NCBI GenBank assembly: GCA_016933335.1
Contig: JAFGBD010000030.1
Location: 1 to 64,000 of the forward strand
DNA from: Bacteroidales bacterium
Lineage (GTDB): Bacteria; Bacteroidota; Bacteroidia; Bacteroidales; UBA10428
Direction: 5' to 3'
DNA length: 64,000 nt
Of this stretch, positions 36,164 through 45,278 are shown one piece after another (the first letter of the stretch is position 1; every line of letters starts with the position of its first letter). The notes under the pieces were generated by a model. The model made no database searches. It was not told the origin of the DNA and was given only the letters and a program-made list of their open reading frames with translations. Position numbers and translations under genes: made by a program.

Positions 36164-37423
36164 ATGGAACATTTATTTCTGAGAATCCGGATCATCCTCA
36201 TTTCTTTTACAGTCATCACAGATCTTTTATTCTATTTTCTTCTGCTTTATCTATTACCTGACGGGTTTTTTCTTTCACCATTGTATTTAAACCTGGTCTT
36301 CTGGTCGGTTCCCCTGGTTCTTATTGTCATGATCCTGTCTTTCAAATTTGACCCATCCAGAAGAGAAATCCGCATCCTGGCCAGGTTATACAGAATCAGT
36401 GGTTTTTTCATGACCATTTATATTCCGAAAATAGTATTACTGGCTTTTCACCTGATCAATATTTTATTTAACATGCTGGCAAAGGGCACTGAACTGATTA
36501 TAAACGTCATATTAGCCGATCCTGTTGCATTCCGCACCTTTCCCTGTATCACCTATGCCGGAATAGTATCTGCTGTCATCCTTTTTATACTGCTGGCTTA
36601 TGGTACGCTCATTGGCAGGTTTTCCTTTAAAACAGAAAAGATCGCACTTGGTTTTAAAAACCTTCCGGCATCTTTTGACAACTTCAGGATAGTGCATATT
36701 TCGGATATTCATCTGGGCAGCTGGTACAGAAAAGAGAAAAAGATGGAAAAAGCCGTCGGTCTTATTAACAGCCTGGCACCTGATCTCATTCTGTTTACGG
36801 GAGATCTTGTCAATAACTTCAGTGAAGAAACAAACGGGTGGTCTGATATTCTTCGAAAAGCCAGTGCCAGATACGGTAAGTATTCTGTTCTGGGGAATCA
36901 TGATTACGGAGATTACTGGGAATGGAAGAGCGAGAAAGAAAAGCAGGAAAACATGCAGCTTCTTTACAGTGCCCATAAAAAAATGGATTTCAAGCTGTTG
37001 CTTAACAAGGCAGAAACGATCGGCATCAACGGCCACGAAATCGGTATCATTGGTGTTGAAAACTGAGGAAAGCCACCTTTTAAACAATATGGAAATCTAA
37101 GAAAAGCACTTGCTGATATAAAGCCTGTGCCGTTTAAAATACTGCTCTCGCATGATCCTTCGCACTGGCAGGCGGAAGTTCATAAAAAAACAGATATTAA
37201 CCTTACCTTATCAGGACATACGCATGCCATGCAGTTTGGATTTAGAATAGGCAAGTATCAATGGAGCCCGGTTAAATATTTATATAAAATGTGGTCGGGA
37301 TTATACGGAAATAACGGACACTATCTTTATGTCAACAGAGGTCTCGGATCACTGGGATTTCCGGGAAGAATCGGTATGCGGCCTGAGATAACCCTGATCA
37401 CCCTGTCATCATCAGGAGAATGA
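36164..37423 (+). pseudogene. Membrane metallophosphoesterase interrupted by one in-frame TGA
   Basis: A continuous frame of 419 codons encodes a YaeI-like metallophosphoesterase with four N-terminal membrane helices (about 1-150) and a catalytic domain from about 175. SDIHLGSW, LFTGDLVN and VLGNHDYGD are intact. At 37064-37066 the codon is TGA, where relatives have Trp in the pattern GVENWGKPPF; the frame then continues without error through LLSHDPSHW and LSGHTHAMQFG to the natural stop. The truncated 300-residue product would lack the last two metal-binding motifs. TGA ends several other genes here, so code reassignment is unlikely. It is a fresh nonsense mutation, a sequencing error, or a rare readthrough case. 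Confidence 0.85.
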
Positions 37424-37522
37424 ATTGAATTAAAAGCAAAGGTTACGGCAGGCATTGTGAAGATTATTCCGGTTGTCAGCAGGCAGACGGGAATTGCTGA
37501 ACCTTCCAAACCACCGGTTAAT

Positions 37523-38302
37523 TCATTCAAGCCGAAAGGCGTCAGCATCTCTGTGAGCCGGAAAATCATTTCTCAGCTTCACTAAATCCGGCAGAGAGAG
37601 CTCTGATAAAATGATACATTCGGAATCAGCTGTTACTTTATTCAATATCTCACCTTTCCCGTTAACAATCATGCTTTCACCTGCATAATATATTCCCTTT
37701 TCGTCTCTTCCTACACGATTTACTCCAATGCAGTAAGACAGGTTTTCAACAGCCCTTGCCCTGAGAAGGGTCTTCCAGACATCACGTCTTGGTTCAGGCC
37801 AGTTGGCAACATATATCAGCACTTCATAATCGCTACGGTTACGGCTCCACACAGGAAATCTTAAATCATAGCAGATCTGGGGACATATCCTCCATTCACC
37901 TGTTTGAAAGATCTTTCTTTCACATCCAGCCTGGTAATGTGATTCTTCATTCCCCATACTGAACAGGTGCCGTTTATCGTAATACCGGACCTCTCCCTGA
38001 GGATCAACAAGCAAAAAACGGTTAAAGTATCTGTGGTTTTCTTCAATAATCAGGCTGCCTGCCATCAAAGCATCCATATCCACGGCCATTTGTCTCAGCC
38101 ATGAAACGGATTCTCCGGTCATTTGTTCTGCATGCTGTTCCGGATTAACTGAAAAACCCGTGGCAAACGTTTCCGGAAAAACGATCAAATCAGGATGGAC
38201 AGTCATTCCCTTCAGCATATCCCGATATCTATTCAGATTTGCACCGGCATCTTCAAAGAGAATGTCTGCCTGTATCACTGCAAGCTTAAAAAAACCATTC
38301 AT
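37523..38302 (-). CDS. Omega-amidase, nitrilase superfamily (YafV-like)
   Basis: This 259-residue cytoplasmic enzyme has the nitrilase catalytic triad: Glu44 in VFPETFATGF, Lys110 in YYDKRHLF and Cys144 in ICYDLRFPVWSRN. The FSMGNEESHY stretch after the lysine and the length are those of omega-amidase (YafV/Nit2 type), which hydrolyses alpha-ketoglutaramate or alpha-ketosuccinamate as a repair and nitrogen-salvage step. It converges on the metallophosphoesterase gene with 99 bases between. The Hpt-domain gene lies 61 bases upstream on the same strand; no functional link is evident. Confidence 0.93.
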   Translation of the reverse strand: MNGFFKLAVIQADILFEDAGANLNRYRDMLKGMTVHPDLIVFPETFATGFSVNPEQHAEQMTGESVSWLRQMAVDMDALMAGSLIIEENHRYFNRFLLVDPQGEVRYYDKRHLFSMGNEESHYQAGCERKIFQTGEWRICPQICYDLRFPVWSRNRSDYEVLIYVANWPEPRRDVWKTLLRARAVENLSYCIGVNRVGRDEKGIYYAGESMIVNGKGEILNKVTADSECIILSELSLPDLVKLRNDFPAHRDADAFRLE

Positions 38303-38363
38303 GCTTACCGGTATTTGTATTATTGAAAACAGGCATTATCCTGAAATGTCAGGTATCAAAAAA

Positions 38364-38720
38364 TCAGCATGGTCTGAGGTTAAAATCGTCAGTAAAACAT
38401 TGTATCAGTGATTCAACTTCTTTCCGGACCCTTAACAATATTTCAGGAAGGCTTTCAAGGTTTTCAAGATTTTTGGCCTTTTCTTCAATATCGATCAAAT
38501 CTCTTTCAAGGTCCTTAACACCAAGGAATGTAATACCGGGAATAAATCTGTGGGCTTCCCTGCTCAGCGCTTCATATTTCTTTTGATTTAAAAAGATTTC
38601 CATTTTATTCACTATCCCGGGTGCGATGTTCCTGAATGTTTCAAGCATATCAATAATAAATGCCTGGTCCTCATTGGATACTTTTTTTAAAAAACTCAGA
38701 TCATACTTTTTTTCAGACAT
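38364..38720 (-). CDS. Stand-alone Hpt (histidine phosphotransfer) domain protein
   Basis: This 118-residue all-helical protein is the size of a single Hpt module. The phosphorylatable histidine is His57 in SREAHRFIPGITFLG, corresponding to the A-H-x-x-K-G-x-x motif, although the usual Lys and Gly are changed (HRFIPG). Hpt proteins pass phosphate between a receiver of a hybrid kinase and a response regulator. The hybrid kinase at 41520-43919 ends in a receiver and has no Hpt of its own, so it is a possible partner, by inference only. There is no signal peptide or membrane helix. Confidence 0.8.
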   Translation of the reverse strand: MSEKKYDLSFLKKVSNEDQAFIIDMLETFRNIAPGIVNKMEIFLNQKKYEALSREAHRFIPGITFLGVKDLERDLIDIEEKAKNLENLESLPEILLRVRKEVESLIQCFTDDFNLRPC

Positions 38721-39001
38721 ATTTATTTATATAAACATAACTCATCTGGCATATTTGTGATCGTTTTGCTTATACCAGGCTGCAATGATCCGCTTAAAAT
38801 CCCTGATGGCCCGTAACTCTAATCAGCAATAGAATCACCTTATCAACGGCTCAAATATAACATTAATCTGATATAAAAAAAGCATTTTCATAAATGGTTA
38901 TTCATGAAAAGAATAAAATGATGATTTGGCCTAAATTTTGCATTATGGTCAATAAATGCTAAATTCGCAAACTTGAATTTTTAACATAAAAACAGGGAAT
39001 T

Positions 39002-40348
39002 ATGGGATTGATATTGAAATCGGTTGTTGAAAAGTTTCTTTTAGCCGTTATCTTACTGCAATTAACAGCGGGGACCAGTGCACAGTCCTATTTGCAAAAT
39101 CCGAAATACGGCGATGATGAGGAAGCGAGAAGGGAATGTGCCAGTAACCTGTCGACAATGGCAGAATTTGTAAAGATTAACATGTATGAATATGCTTACG
39201 ATTCATGGAAAAAATGCTACATGCTTTGTCCCGGTGCAAGCAAGAACATTTATATTTATGGTGCCAGAATTTTAAAAGGCAGGATCGAGAAGTCAGAGAG
39301 TCCGGAAGAAGCAGACAGGTGGATCGATACACTTATGCAGATGTACGATAAGCGAATGGAATATTTCAAGCAGGAATACTATGTTCTGGGACTTAAAGGG
39401 ATTGATCTGCTTAAGTATAAACCGGACTCTATCCAGAGAGGCTATGAATATCTGAAAAGGTCGGTGGAACTTGGAAAAGCAAAGTCAGAAGAAGCAGTTT
39501 GTGTCACGCTCATGCAGGCGTCAAATATTCTGTTCAAAAGCAACCTGGAGGATGCCCGTGACTTAGTCAACGACTATCTGCTCATTGCCGACCTCTTAAA
39601 CTCAAAGTTTCTTTCAACAAATGAACCTGGATGCCAGTCCGCCTTAAATAATGTTGAAAACATTTTTGCTGAGAGCGGAGCGGCAGATTGCGATGCATTA
39701 ATATCCATATTTACTCCCAAATACAAGAATTCTCCCGATGACATTAATCTTCTTAAGAATATGACCAATCTGCTGGACCGGACAGGCTGCAATGAATCGA
39801 AACTTTTTGCCGAAGCATCTGAATCGCTCTATAAGCTTGAACCGTCAGCCAAGGCTGCTTATCTTGTTGGTGTCATATTCGAAAAAAAAGGTGATTTTGC
39901 CAAGTCAAAACAATATTTCAGCAAGGCTGTTGAGCAGGAAACCAATCCTGAAGACAAAGCAAATTACCTTTATAAACTGGGATATATCAACTTCAGGATG
40001 GAAAACTATCCGGAAACAAGAAAAAATGCGCTGGAAGCCATCAAATACAAGCCTGATTTTGGTGATGCCTATATTCTTATCGGCAGTGCATATGCTGCCA
40101 GCAGTTCATCATGCGGGACCGATCAGTTTGAAAAGGATGCTGTATACTGGGCCGCGGTTGATATGTTCATCAAAGCAAAGTCTGTTGATCCGGGTATTTC
40201 GGACAAGGCAAATGAACAGATTAACAGGTATTCCGCAGCATTCCCGAATAATGAGGAGGCATTTTTCAGAGGATTTACTGACGGGCAGGAGTATACGGTT
40301 GGCTGCTGGATCAACGAAAAAACAACAGTCAGAACCAGAAAGAACTAA
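39002..40348 (+). CDS. Secreted TPR-repeat protein
   Basis: This 448-residue protein has a signal peptide (1-27, ending GTSAQ). It has helical repeats throughout, with clear TPR units at about 285-400 (AAYLVGVIFEKKGDFAKSKQ, YKLGYINFRMENYPETRK, GDAYILIGSAYAAS). The C-terminus VGCWINEKTTVRTRKN recurs in bacteroidete TPR proteins of this type. It probably scaffolds an envelope complex; the partner is not identifiable. It is transcribed alone and closed by a good terminator. Confidence 0.85.
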   Translation: MGLILKSVVEKFLLAVILLQLTAGTSAQSYLQNPKYGDDEEARRECASNLSTMAEFVKINMYEYAYDSWKKCYMLCPGASKNIYIYGARILKGRIEKSESPEEADRWIDTLMQMYDKRMEYFKQEYYVLGLKGIDLLKYKPDSIQRGYEYLKRSVELGKAKSEEAVCVTLMQASNILFKSNLEDARDLVNDYLLIADLLNSKFLSTNEPGCQSALNNVENIFAESGAADCDALISIFTPKYKNSPDDINLLKNMTNLLDRTGCNESKLFAEASESLYKLEPSAKAAYLVGVIFEKKGDFAKSKQYFSKAVEQETNPEDKANYLYKLGYINFRMENYPETRKNALEAIKYKPDFGDAYILIGSAYAASSSSCGTDQFEKDAVYWAAVDMFIKAKSVDPGISDKANEQINRYSAAFPNNEEAFFRGFTDGQEYTVGCWINEKTTVRTRKN

Positions 40349-40370
40349 AAAACATCAATAAAACCTGAAA

Positions 40371-40402
40371 GACCATCCTCAGCGGGGATGGTTTTTTATT
40401 TT
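40371..40402 (+). terminator. Rho-independent terminator of the TPR gene
   Basis: ACCATCC (40372-40378) pairs with GGATGGT (40386-40392) across a seven-base loop, followed by TTTTTATTTT. It lies just before the aldolase start at 40415, whose transcript must therefore begin beyond or escape it. Confidence 0.8.
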
Positions 40403-40414
40403 AAAGCAACAAAA

Positions 40415-41440
40415 ATGAAAAATTCCCGTGGTTTTGCCAGCGACAATAACTCGGGTATCCATCCTGATATCCTTGCAGCAATTGAAAAGGCCAATGCCGG
40501 TCATGTCATTGCCTATGGCGATGATCTGTATACAGAAAATGCAAAAAAAATCATCAGGCAGCACTTCGGCGAATGTGATGTCTTCTTCGTGCTTACCGGA
40601 ACAGGGGCTAATGTCATGGGGCTCTCGGCTCTCACAAGTCCTTTTCATTCAGTTATTTGCGCAGAATCGGCACATATCTACGTGGATGAGTGCGGTGCAC
40701 CTGAAAGATTCTGCGGCTGCAAACTTCTGCCGGTGGAGACAAAGGACGGAAAGCTGACACCTGTTTCTGTGGCCGGGCATATACATGGATTCGGTTTTGA
40801 GCATCATTCACAACCCAAAATAATATCCATCAGCCAGTCCTCAGAACTTGGTACTGTTTATACTCCTGAAGAAATCCGCAGGCTTGCTGATTATGCACAT
40901 GATTACAATATGTTCCTGCATATGGATGGTGCCCGGCTGTCAAATGCAGTGGTCAGTGTTGGTACTGATTTTAAGTCGGTTACAAAGGATGCCGGGGTCG
41001 ATATTCTTTCTTTCGGCGGAACAAAGAATGGTATGTTGTTTGCTGAATCAGTGATATTCTTTAGAAAGGGCTTGTCTGATAATTTCAAATATATCAGAAA
41101 ACAAAGCATGCAACTGGCATCTAAAATGAGATTTATCTCCGTGCAGTTTGAAGCTTATCTGTCAAATGATCTGTGGAAAAGAAATGCGGCACATGCCAAC
41201 CGCATGGCTCAAATGCTTTCTGATGAAGTATCAAAGATAAATGGAATTACAATCACGCAGAGAACAGAATCAAACGCGGTTTTTGCCATTCTGCCTGAAG
41301 AATCTGTCACACGCCTGCAGCAGGAGTGCTTTTTCTATGTATGGGATGAAAAAAAATCGGAAGTAAGATGGATGACATCCTTCGACACCACAGAAGAGGA
41401 TATCATGAAATTTATCAGCCTGCTGAAAAAAAATGTCTGA
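40415..41440 (+). CDS. ltaE: Low-specificity L-threonine aldolase
   Basis: This 341-residue PLP enzyme of fold type I is of the threonine aldolase/beta-eliminating lyase family, which splits L-threonine or allo-threonine to glycine and acetaldehyde. Visible residues are Lys204 in SFGGTKNGML (Schiff base), Asp171 in HMDGARLSNA (pyridine nitrogen), His87 in ESAHIYVDECGAPE (ring stacking) and TGTGANVMGLSAL (phosphate loop). The ATG at 40415 is chosen because the protein then starts as relatives do (KNSRGFASDNNSGIHP); an upstream ATG at 40388 lies in the terminator hairpin of the gene before. Confidence 0.93.
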   Translation: MKNSRGFASDNNSGIHPDILAAIEKANAGHVIAYGDDLYTENAKKIIRQHFGECDVFFVLTGTGANVMGLSALTSPFHSVICAESAHIYVDECGAPERFCGCKLLPVETKDGKLTPVSVAGHIHGFGFEHHSQPKIISISQSSELGTVYTPEEIRRLADYAHDYNMFLHMDGARLSNAVVSVGTDFKSVTKDAGVDILSFGGTKNGMLFAESVIFFRKGLSDNFKYIRKQSMQLASKMRFISVQFEAYLSNDLWKRNAAHANRMAQMLSDEVSKINGITITQRTESNAVFAILPEESVTRLQQECFFYVWDEKKSEVRWMTSFDTTEEDIMKFISLLKKNV

Positions 41441-41460
41441 GGCTTGTTCCAATAATTGCC

Positions 41461-41468
41461 TATTTTTA
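41461..41468 (+). promoter_or_regulatory. Near-consensus -7 box TATTTTTA upstream of the hybrid kinase
   Basis: It matches TAnnTTTG at all but the last base and lies 51 bases before the ATG at 41520. It is a weak candidate. Confidence 0.3.
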
Positions 41469-41519
41469 CGTAAATTAAACAATAACAAAAGCTATTGATA
41501 TTTGGCGAAAGATCTAAAG

Positions 41520-43919
41520 ATGGTAAGAGGTTTAAAACTGCTGGCTGCTTTAATCGCTGTTATCTTTTCATTTAACAGGGTCCATTCTCAGGATGTCGAT
41601 CGCACTTCACATAATGTATTATATATCAACTCATACGAACCCACCTATCCATGGGCTGACAGTGTTACTGCAGGTATCCAGGGTACCTTTTCACATCGAG
41701 GAGATATCCAGTTGTTTATTGAATACCTCGATGCAAAGCGTTTCGGAAGGGATAATTTCAACGGCCTGTACAGGCTCTGGGAAAAAAAATACCGCCATAT
41801 AGCGTTCGATGTTGCAATTGCCAGTGATAACGATGCACTTGATTTCCTGTTAGAATACGGAGACAGCCTTATTCCGGAAATACCTGTTGCTTTTTGCGGA
41901 ATCAATAATCCCGAAGACTATCAGCTTGAAAATACCCGTTTTTACGGTATAAAAGAGGGAGTAGACCAGGATTCCGTGATACAGCTTATCCTGAGAATAA
42001 TACCGGGAGTTGATGAGCTTTATTTCATAGCAGACAGCAGTACAACCAGTCTGGTTAATATCAATTACATCAAAGAACTTGAATTGAGATACCGTGATCG
42101 TTTGCAGTTTGTATATGTCAGTCATATTTCGGTTGATTCACTCCTGCATGTGGTATCGCGGTTTGAAAAAGGCAATGCAATTGCCCTGATTAACTATTTT
42201 CAGGACGAGGAAGGAAATCCTGTTAATTTCAATAACCTTGTGCAGGAAATTGCTGCAAAAACCCCTGTTCCTGTTTTTCTGGACAGTGAAGCATTGCTTG
42301 GCAGAGGTATTCTGGGTGGTATCATCAACAACGGCTCAGCTCATGGCAGAGAAGTAGCAAATCTTGCCCTTCGGTTTATAGACGAAAAGAATTACATACC
42401 CGCAGACAGAATAGCTCTTCCGATGGATAACTACTATTTTGATCATGATATTCTTGAAAGATTCAACATACCTTTGAAACTGCTTCCTGATGATTCAATT
42501 GTTGTTAACAGGCCTCAGACTGTCCTCATCAGATATTTAAGGTACTTCGTTGTATTGCTCGGCATTATCAGTTTCCTGCTGTTTGTGGTTCTTTTGTTGT
42601 TTTTCAATGTCAGGCGCCGCAAGAAAGCTGAATTTCTGGTAAAGCAAAAACTGATTGAAATTGAAAACCAGAATGTCAAGCTTGAAAAAGCCAACCAGCT
42701 GGTAAATGACATGAACGATAAGCTTGAAGAGACTAACAGGAATCTATCCAGAACAAATGAAGAGCTGATCCTGGCAAAGGAAAAATCAGAAGAATCAGAC
42801 AGGTTAAAATCTGCTTTTCTTGCAAATATGTCGCATGAGATCCGCACTCCGCTTAATGCCGTTACAGGATTTTCATCGCTGCTCGCTGATCCGTCAACAA
42901 CCGCAGAGGAACAGAAACAGTTTATACGCATAATCAACAGCAACACAGATCAGCTCATCAGGATTATAGATGACATACTGGATTTGTCTAAAATTGAAGC
43001 CCGTCAGTTAAAAATACTGATCGAAGAATTTTCTCCTGAAGAAGTTATTTGCAGCATTGTTGATTCTTTCAGGAAGAATAACACCAGTCCCATGACTGAT
43101 ATCAGGATCTCACCCTCTTTGATAAACAGCCGGCTGATGCTCCGGACCGATCAATTGCGATTCAGGCAGGTAATCAGCAATCTTTTATCAAATGCAATAA
43201 AATTTACAGGTAAGGGAGAAATTATCATAGGTTCACTTATTCAAAATGCTGATGAAATCACCTTTTATGTAAAAGACACAGGCATCGGTATTGAGAAAAG
43301 AAATTTGAAATATGTTTTTGACAGGTTCTGGAAAGCAGAGGGTAAAGGTGGAAAATTCTACTCAGGGGCCGGACTTGGTCTTGCGATTTCCAAAAGGCTG
43401 TGCGAAATAATGGGAGGCAGGATATGGGCTGAATCCGAGCCGGGCAAGGGTTCAACATTCTACTTTACACAGCCGGATTTCTTTCTGAAAGAGGAAGTTG
43501 AATCAGATGATCAGTCAAATGCTGATGAGCATAAGAATCGTGACTGGAAAGGCTATACCATTGCCATCGCAGAAGATGAAAGTTATAATCTGCATTTATT
43601 GACCAAAATACTGGAAAATCTGAACACCCATGTAATTGGTTTTAGAAACGGAAATGAGATTGTCGAGTTCTTCAGAAACAACACTGACAGGATTGTTGAT
43701 CTTATATTAATGGACATAAAAATGCCCGGGATGGACGGACATACCGCTACTAAACTAATCAGAAGAATGAAGCCAGGTATACCGATTATCGCGCAAACCG
43801 CATATGCGATGATCGACGATATTACCAGAATCAGGGAATCTGCATTCGACGATTACATAACCAAGCCAATAAAATCCAGCTTGCTGATTGAAAAAATCAA
43901 CAGGCTGATAAAACAGTAA
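41520..43919 (+). CDS. Hybrid histidine kinase with periplasmic ABC-type solute-binding sensor domain
   Basis: This 799-residue protein has a signal region (1-24), a periplasmic domain resembling the ABC substrate-binding family (about 28-335, HNVLYINSYEPTYPWADSV, ending GREVANLALRFID), a membrane helix (about 342-363), a coiled coil (365-430), HisKA with His439 in FLANMSHEIRTPLN, HATPase with NLLSNAIKF, DTGIGIEK and GAGLGLAISKRL, and a C-terminal receiver (about 685-799, LILMDIKMPGMDG with its Asp, and Lys in ITKPI). It senses a small molecule outside and signals inside. It has no DNA-binding or Hpt domain. The ATG at 41520 is preferred over an in-frame TTG at 41502. Confidence 0.93.
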   Translation: MVRGLKLLAALIAVIFSFNRVHSQDVDRTSHNVLYINSYEPTYPWADSVTAGIQGTFSHRGDIQLFIEYLDAKRFGRDNFNGLYRLWEKKYRHIAFDVAIASDNDALDFLLEYGDSLIPEIPVAFCGINNPEDYQLENTRFYGIKEGVDQDSVIQLILRIIPGVDELYFIADSSTTSLVNINYIKELELRYRDRLQFVYVSHISVDSLLHVVSRFEKGNAIALINYFQDEEGNPVNFNNLVQEIAAKTPVPVFLDSEALLGRGILGGIINNGSAHGREVANLALRFIDEKNYIPADRIALPMDNYYFDHDILERFNIPLKLLPDDSIVVNRPQTVLIRYLRYFVVLLGIISFLLFVVLLLFFNVRRRKKAEFLVKQKLIEIENQNVKLEKANQLVNDMNDKLEETNRNLSRTNEELILAKEKSEESDRLKSAFLANMSHEIRTPLNAVTGFSSLLADPSTTAEEQKQFIRIINSNTDQLIRIIDDILDLSKIEARQLKILIEEFSPEEVICSIVDSFRKNNTSPMTDIRISPSLINSRLMLRTDQLRFRQVISNLLSNAIKFTGKGEIIIGSLIQNADEITFYVKDTGIGIEKRNLKYVFDRFWKAEGKGGKFYSGAGLGLAISKRLCEIMGGRIWAESEPGKGSTFYFTQPDFFLKEEVESDDQSNADEHKNRDWKGYTIAIAEDESYNLHLLTKILENLNTHVIGFRNGNEIVEFFRNNTDRIVDLILMDIKMPGMDGHTATKLIRRMKPGIPIIAQTAYAMIDDITRIRESAFDDYITKPIKSSLLIEKINRLIKQ

Positions 43920-43962
43920 CGGCCCGGAATTTCTGTTTCAGGATCAAATCCGGAGATGATTT

Positions 43963-45213
43963 TCAGCTCCTGAATGAGGCCGGTTCAGACAATGCCTGTT
44001 TAAGCAGCAACGAGCTGTCACCGTAACTCAGAAACCTGAAATCATTATCCAGGGCATACTGGTAAATATCCGACCAGGCCTTGCCGGTGAATGCTGCCAC
44101 CAGCAACAGAAGCGTACTTCCCGGCTGGTGAAAATTTGTAATCATTCCTTTTGTCATCCTGAATTCATACCCCGGTATTATCATAAGCTGTGTCGTGATT
44201 TCCAGGTGATCTTTTTGTATTTTTCCAAGATGTTCAATAACCGCAGATAAAGATTCCGATGGAGATATATTTTCCGAAACCCGGTATGACTCCCACTGTC
44301 CTATCAAAGGCGACCTGCTGCGGGGAAAATAACCCTGAATCAGCTTTATTCCCAGCCAGTAAATACTTTCCAGTGCACGGACACTCGTTGTGCCGGTGGC
44401 GACAATATTCCCCGCATGCTGAATCAGCTGACGCAAAACAGGCACACTAACCATGATCTCTTCACTATGCATCCGGTGATCTGATACTTCCGCAGATTTG
44501 ACCTGTTGAAATGTGCCTGCACCGACATGCAAAGTAATCTCTGTTGTCTGAATGTGTCTGGATCTTAATGAATCAAAAACTTTCGCGGTAAAATGCAACC
44601 CGGCAGTTGGTGCGGCAACAGAGCCGTTTATCTTTGAATAAACAGTCTGATAACTGGTTTTATCGGATTCTTCGGCTTTACGCTTTAAATAAGGAGGTAT
44701 AGGGACTTCTCCTGTGGATTCTATGATTCCCGCAAATGTGATTTGCCGCTTGTCCCAGGCAAACTGTATATTCCAGATCCCCTCAGACAACGCTGATATT
44801 TTACGGGCAGAAAGGATTACTTTTTCCTGATTGATGATCAGCTCTTTCTGAAGGAGACCACCTTTCCATTTCCTGGAATTACCCACCATGCACTCCCAGT
44901 TACAGTTATCCCTTGTTTGAAAAATAAGTGAATAATCAGCAGGATTAAAAGGCTTCAGGCAGAATATCTCTATTTCGGCACCAGTTTCTTTCCGGAAGAA
45001 AATTCTTGCATAAATCACTTTGGTATTATTGAATACCAGCAGACAACCCGTAGGAAGATGATTGCCAATGTTGACGAACCTGTCACACCGAATTGCTTCA
45101 TGAGGTGACCAGATCAGAAGTTTTGACTGATCTCTCTCTGGTAACGGGTATTTTGCAATCCGCGAATCCGGAAGCTGATAATGATAATCCTGAATTGATA
45201 TTTTCTTTGCCAA
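43963..45213 (-). CDS. queA: S-adenosylmethionine:tRNA ribosyltransferase-isomerase
   Basis: This enzyme of queuosine synthesis transfers ribose from SAM to preQ1 in tRNA and makes epoxyqueuosine. Motifs are YQLPDSRIAKYPLPERDQSKLL at the start, VFNNTKVIYARI, VAAPTAGLHFT, TLHVGAGTFQQV, ATGTTSVRALES and ITNFHQPGSTLLLLVAAFTG. At about 416 residues it is longer than the roughly 350-residue enterobacterial enzyme, as I recall for Bacteroidota. No ATG is well placed. A TTG at 45213 (MAKKISIQDYHY) is chosen because it lies 28 bases beyond the -7 box at 45241-45248; the longer frame to 45243 would begin inside that box. It is divergent from the DUF2027-Smr gene. Confidence 0.9.
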   Translation of the reverse strand: MAKKISIQDYHYQLPDSRIAKYPLPERDQSKLLIWSPHEAIRCDRFVNIGNHLPTGCLLVFNNTKVIYARIFFRKETGAEIEIFCLKPFNPADYSLIFQTRDNCNWECMVGNSRKWKGGLLQKELIINQEKVILSARKISALSEGIWNIQFAWDKRQITFAGIIESTGEVPIPPYLKRKAEESDKTSYQTVYSKINGSVAAPTAGLHFTAKVFDSLRSRHIQTTEITLHVGAGTFQQVKSAEVSDHRMHSEEIMVSVPVLRQLIQHAGNIVATGTTSVRALESIYWLGIKLIQGYFPRSRSPLIGQWESYRVSENISPSESLSAVIEHLGKIQKDHLEITTQLMIIPGYEFRMTKGMITNFHQPGSTLLLLVAAFTGKAWSDIYQYALDNDFRFLSYGDSSLLLKQALSEPASFRS

Positions 45214-45240
45214 ATCCAAAATTTCAAACCGTTGGGAGAA

Positions 45241-45248
45241 CAAAAATA
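45241..45248 (-). promoter_or_regulatory. -7 box TATTTTTG of queA
   Basis: The top strand reads CAAAAATA, a perfect complement of TAnnTTTG. It lies two bases from the rightward box at 45251-45258, so the two promoters are back to back. Confidence 0.55.
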
Positions 45249-45250
45249 GT

Positions 45251-45258
45251 TAATTTTG
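45251..45258 (+). promoter_or_regulatory. -7 box TAATTTTG of the DUF2027-Smr gene
   Basis: This is a perfect TAnnTTTG match 20 bases before the ATG at 45279. A TTG at 45232-45234 could act as the -33 element, though the spacing (16 bases) is short. Confidence 0.55.
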
Positions 45259-45278
45259 TACTGATAAAATTTACATGC

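Noticed and set aside
37064-37066. TGA read as selenocysteine or as Trp through a changed code
   Set aside because: Relatives have Trp and not Cys at this place, no SECIS-like hairpin is evident, and TGA ends other genes here (for example the rhamnosidase and the first DUF3857 protein).
42515-42946. A 143-codon minus-strand frame rich in Ser and Phe
   Set aside because: It is the antisense of the coiled coil and HisKA region of the hybrid kinase.
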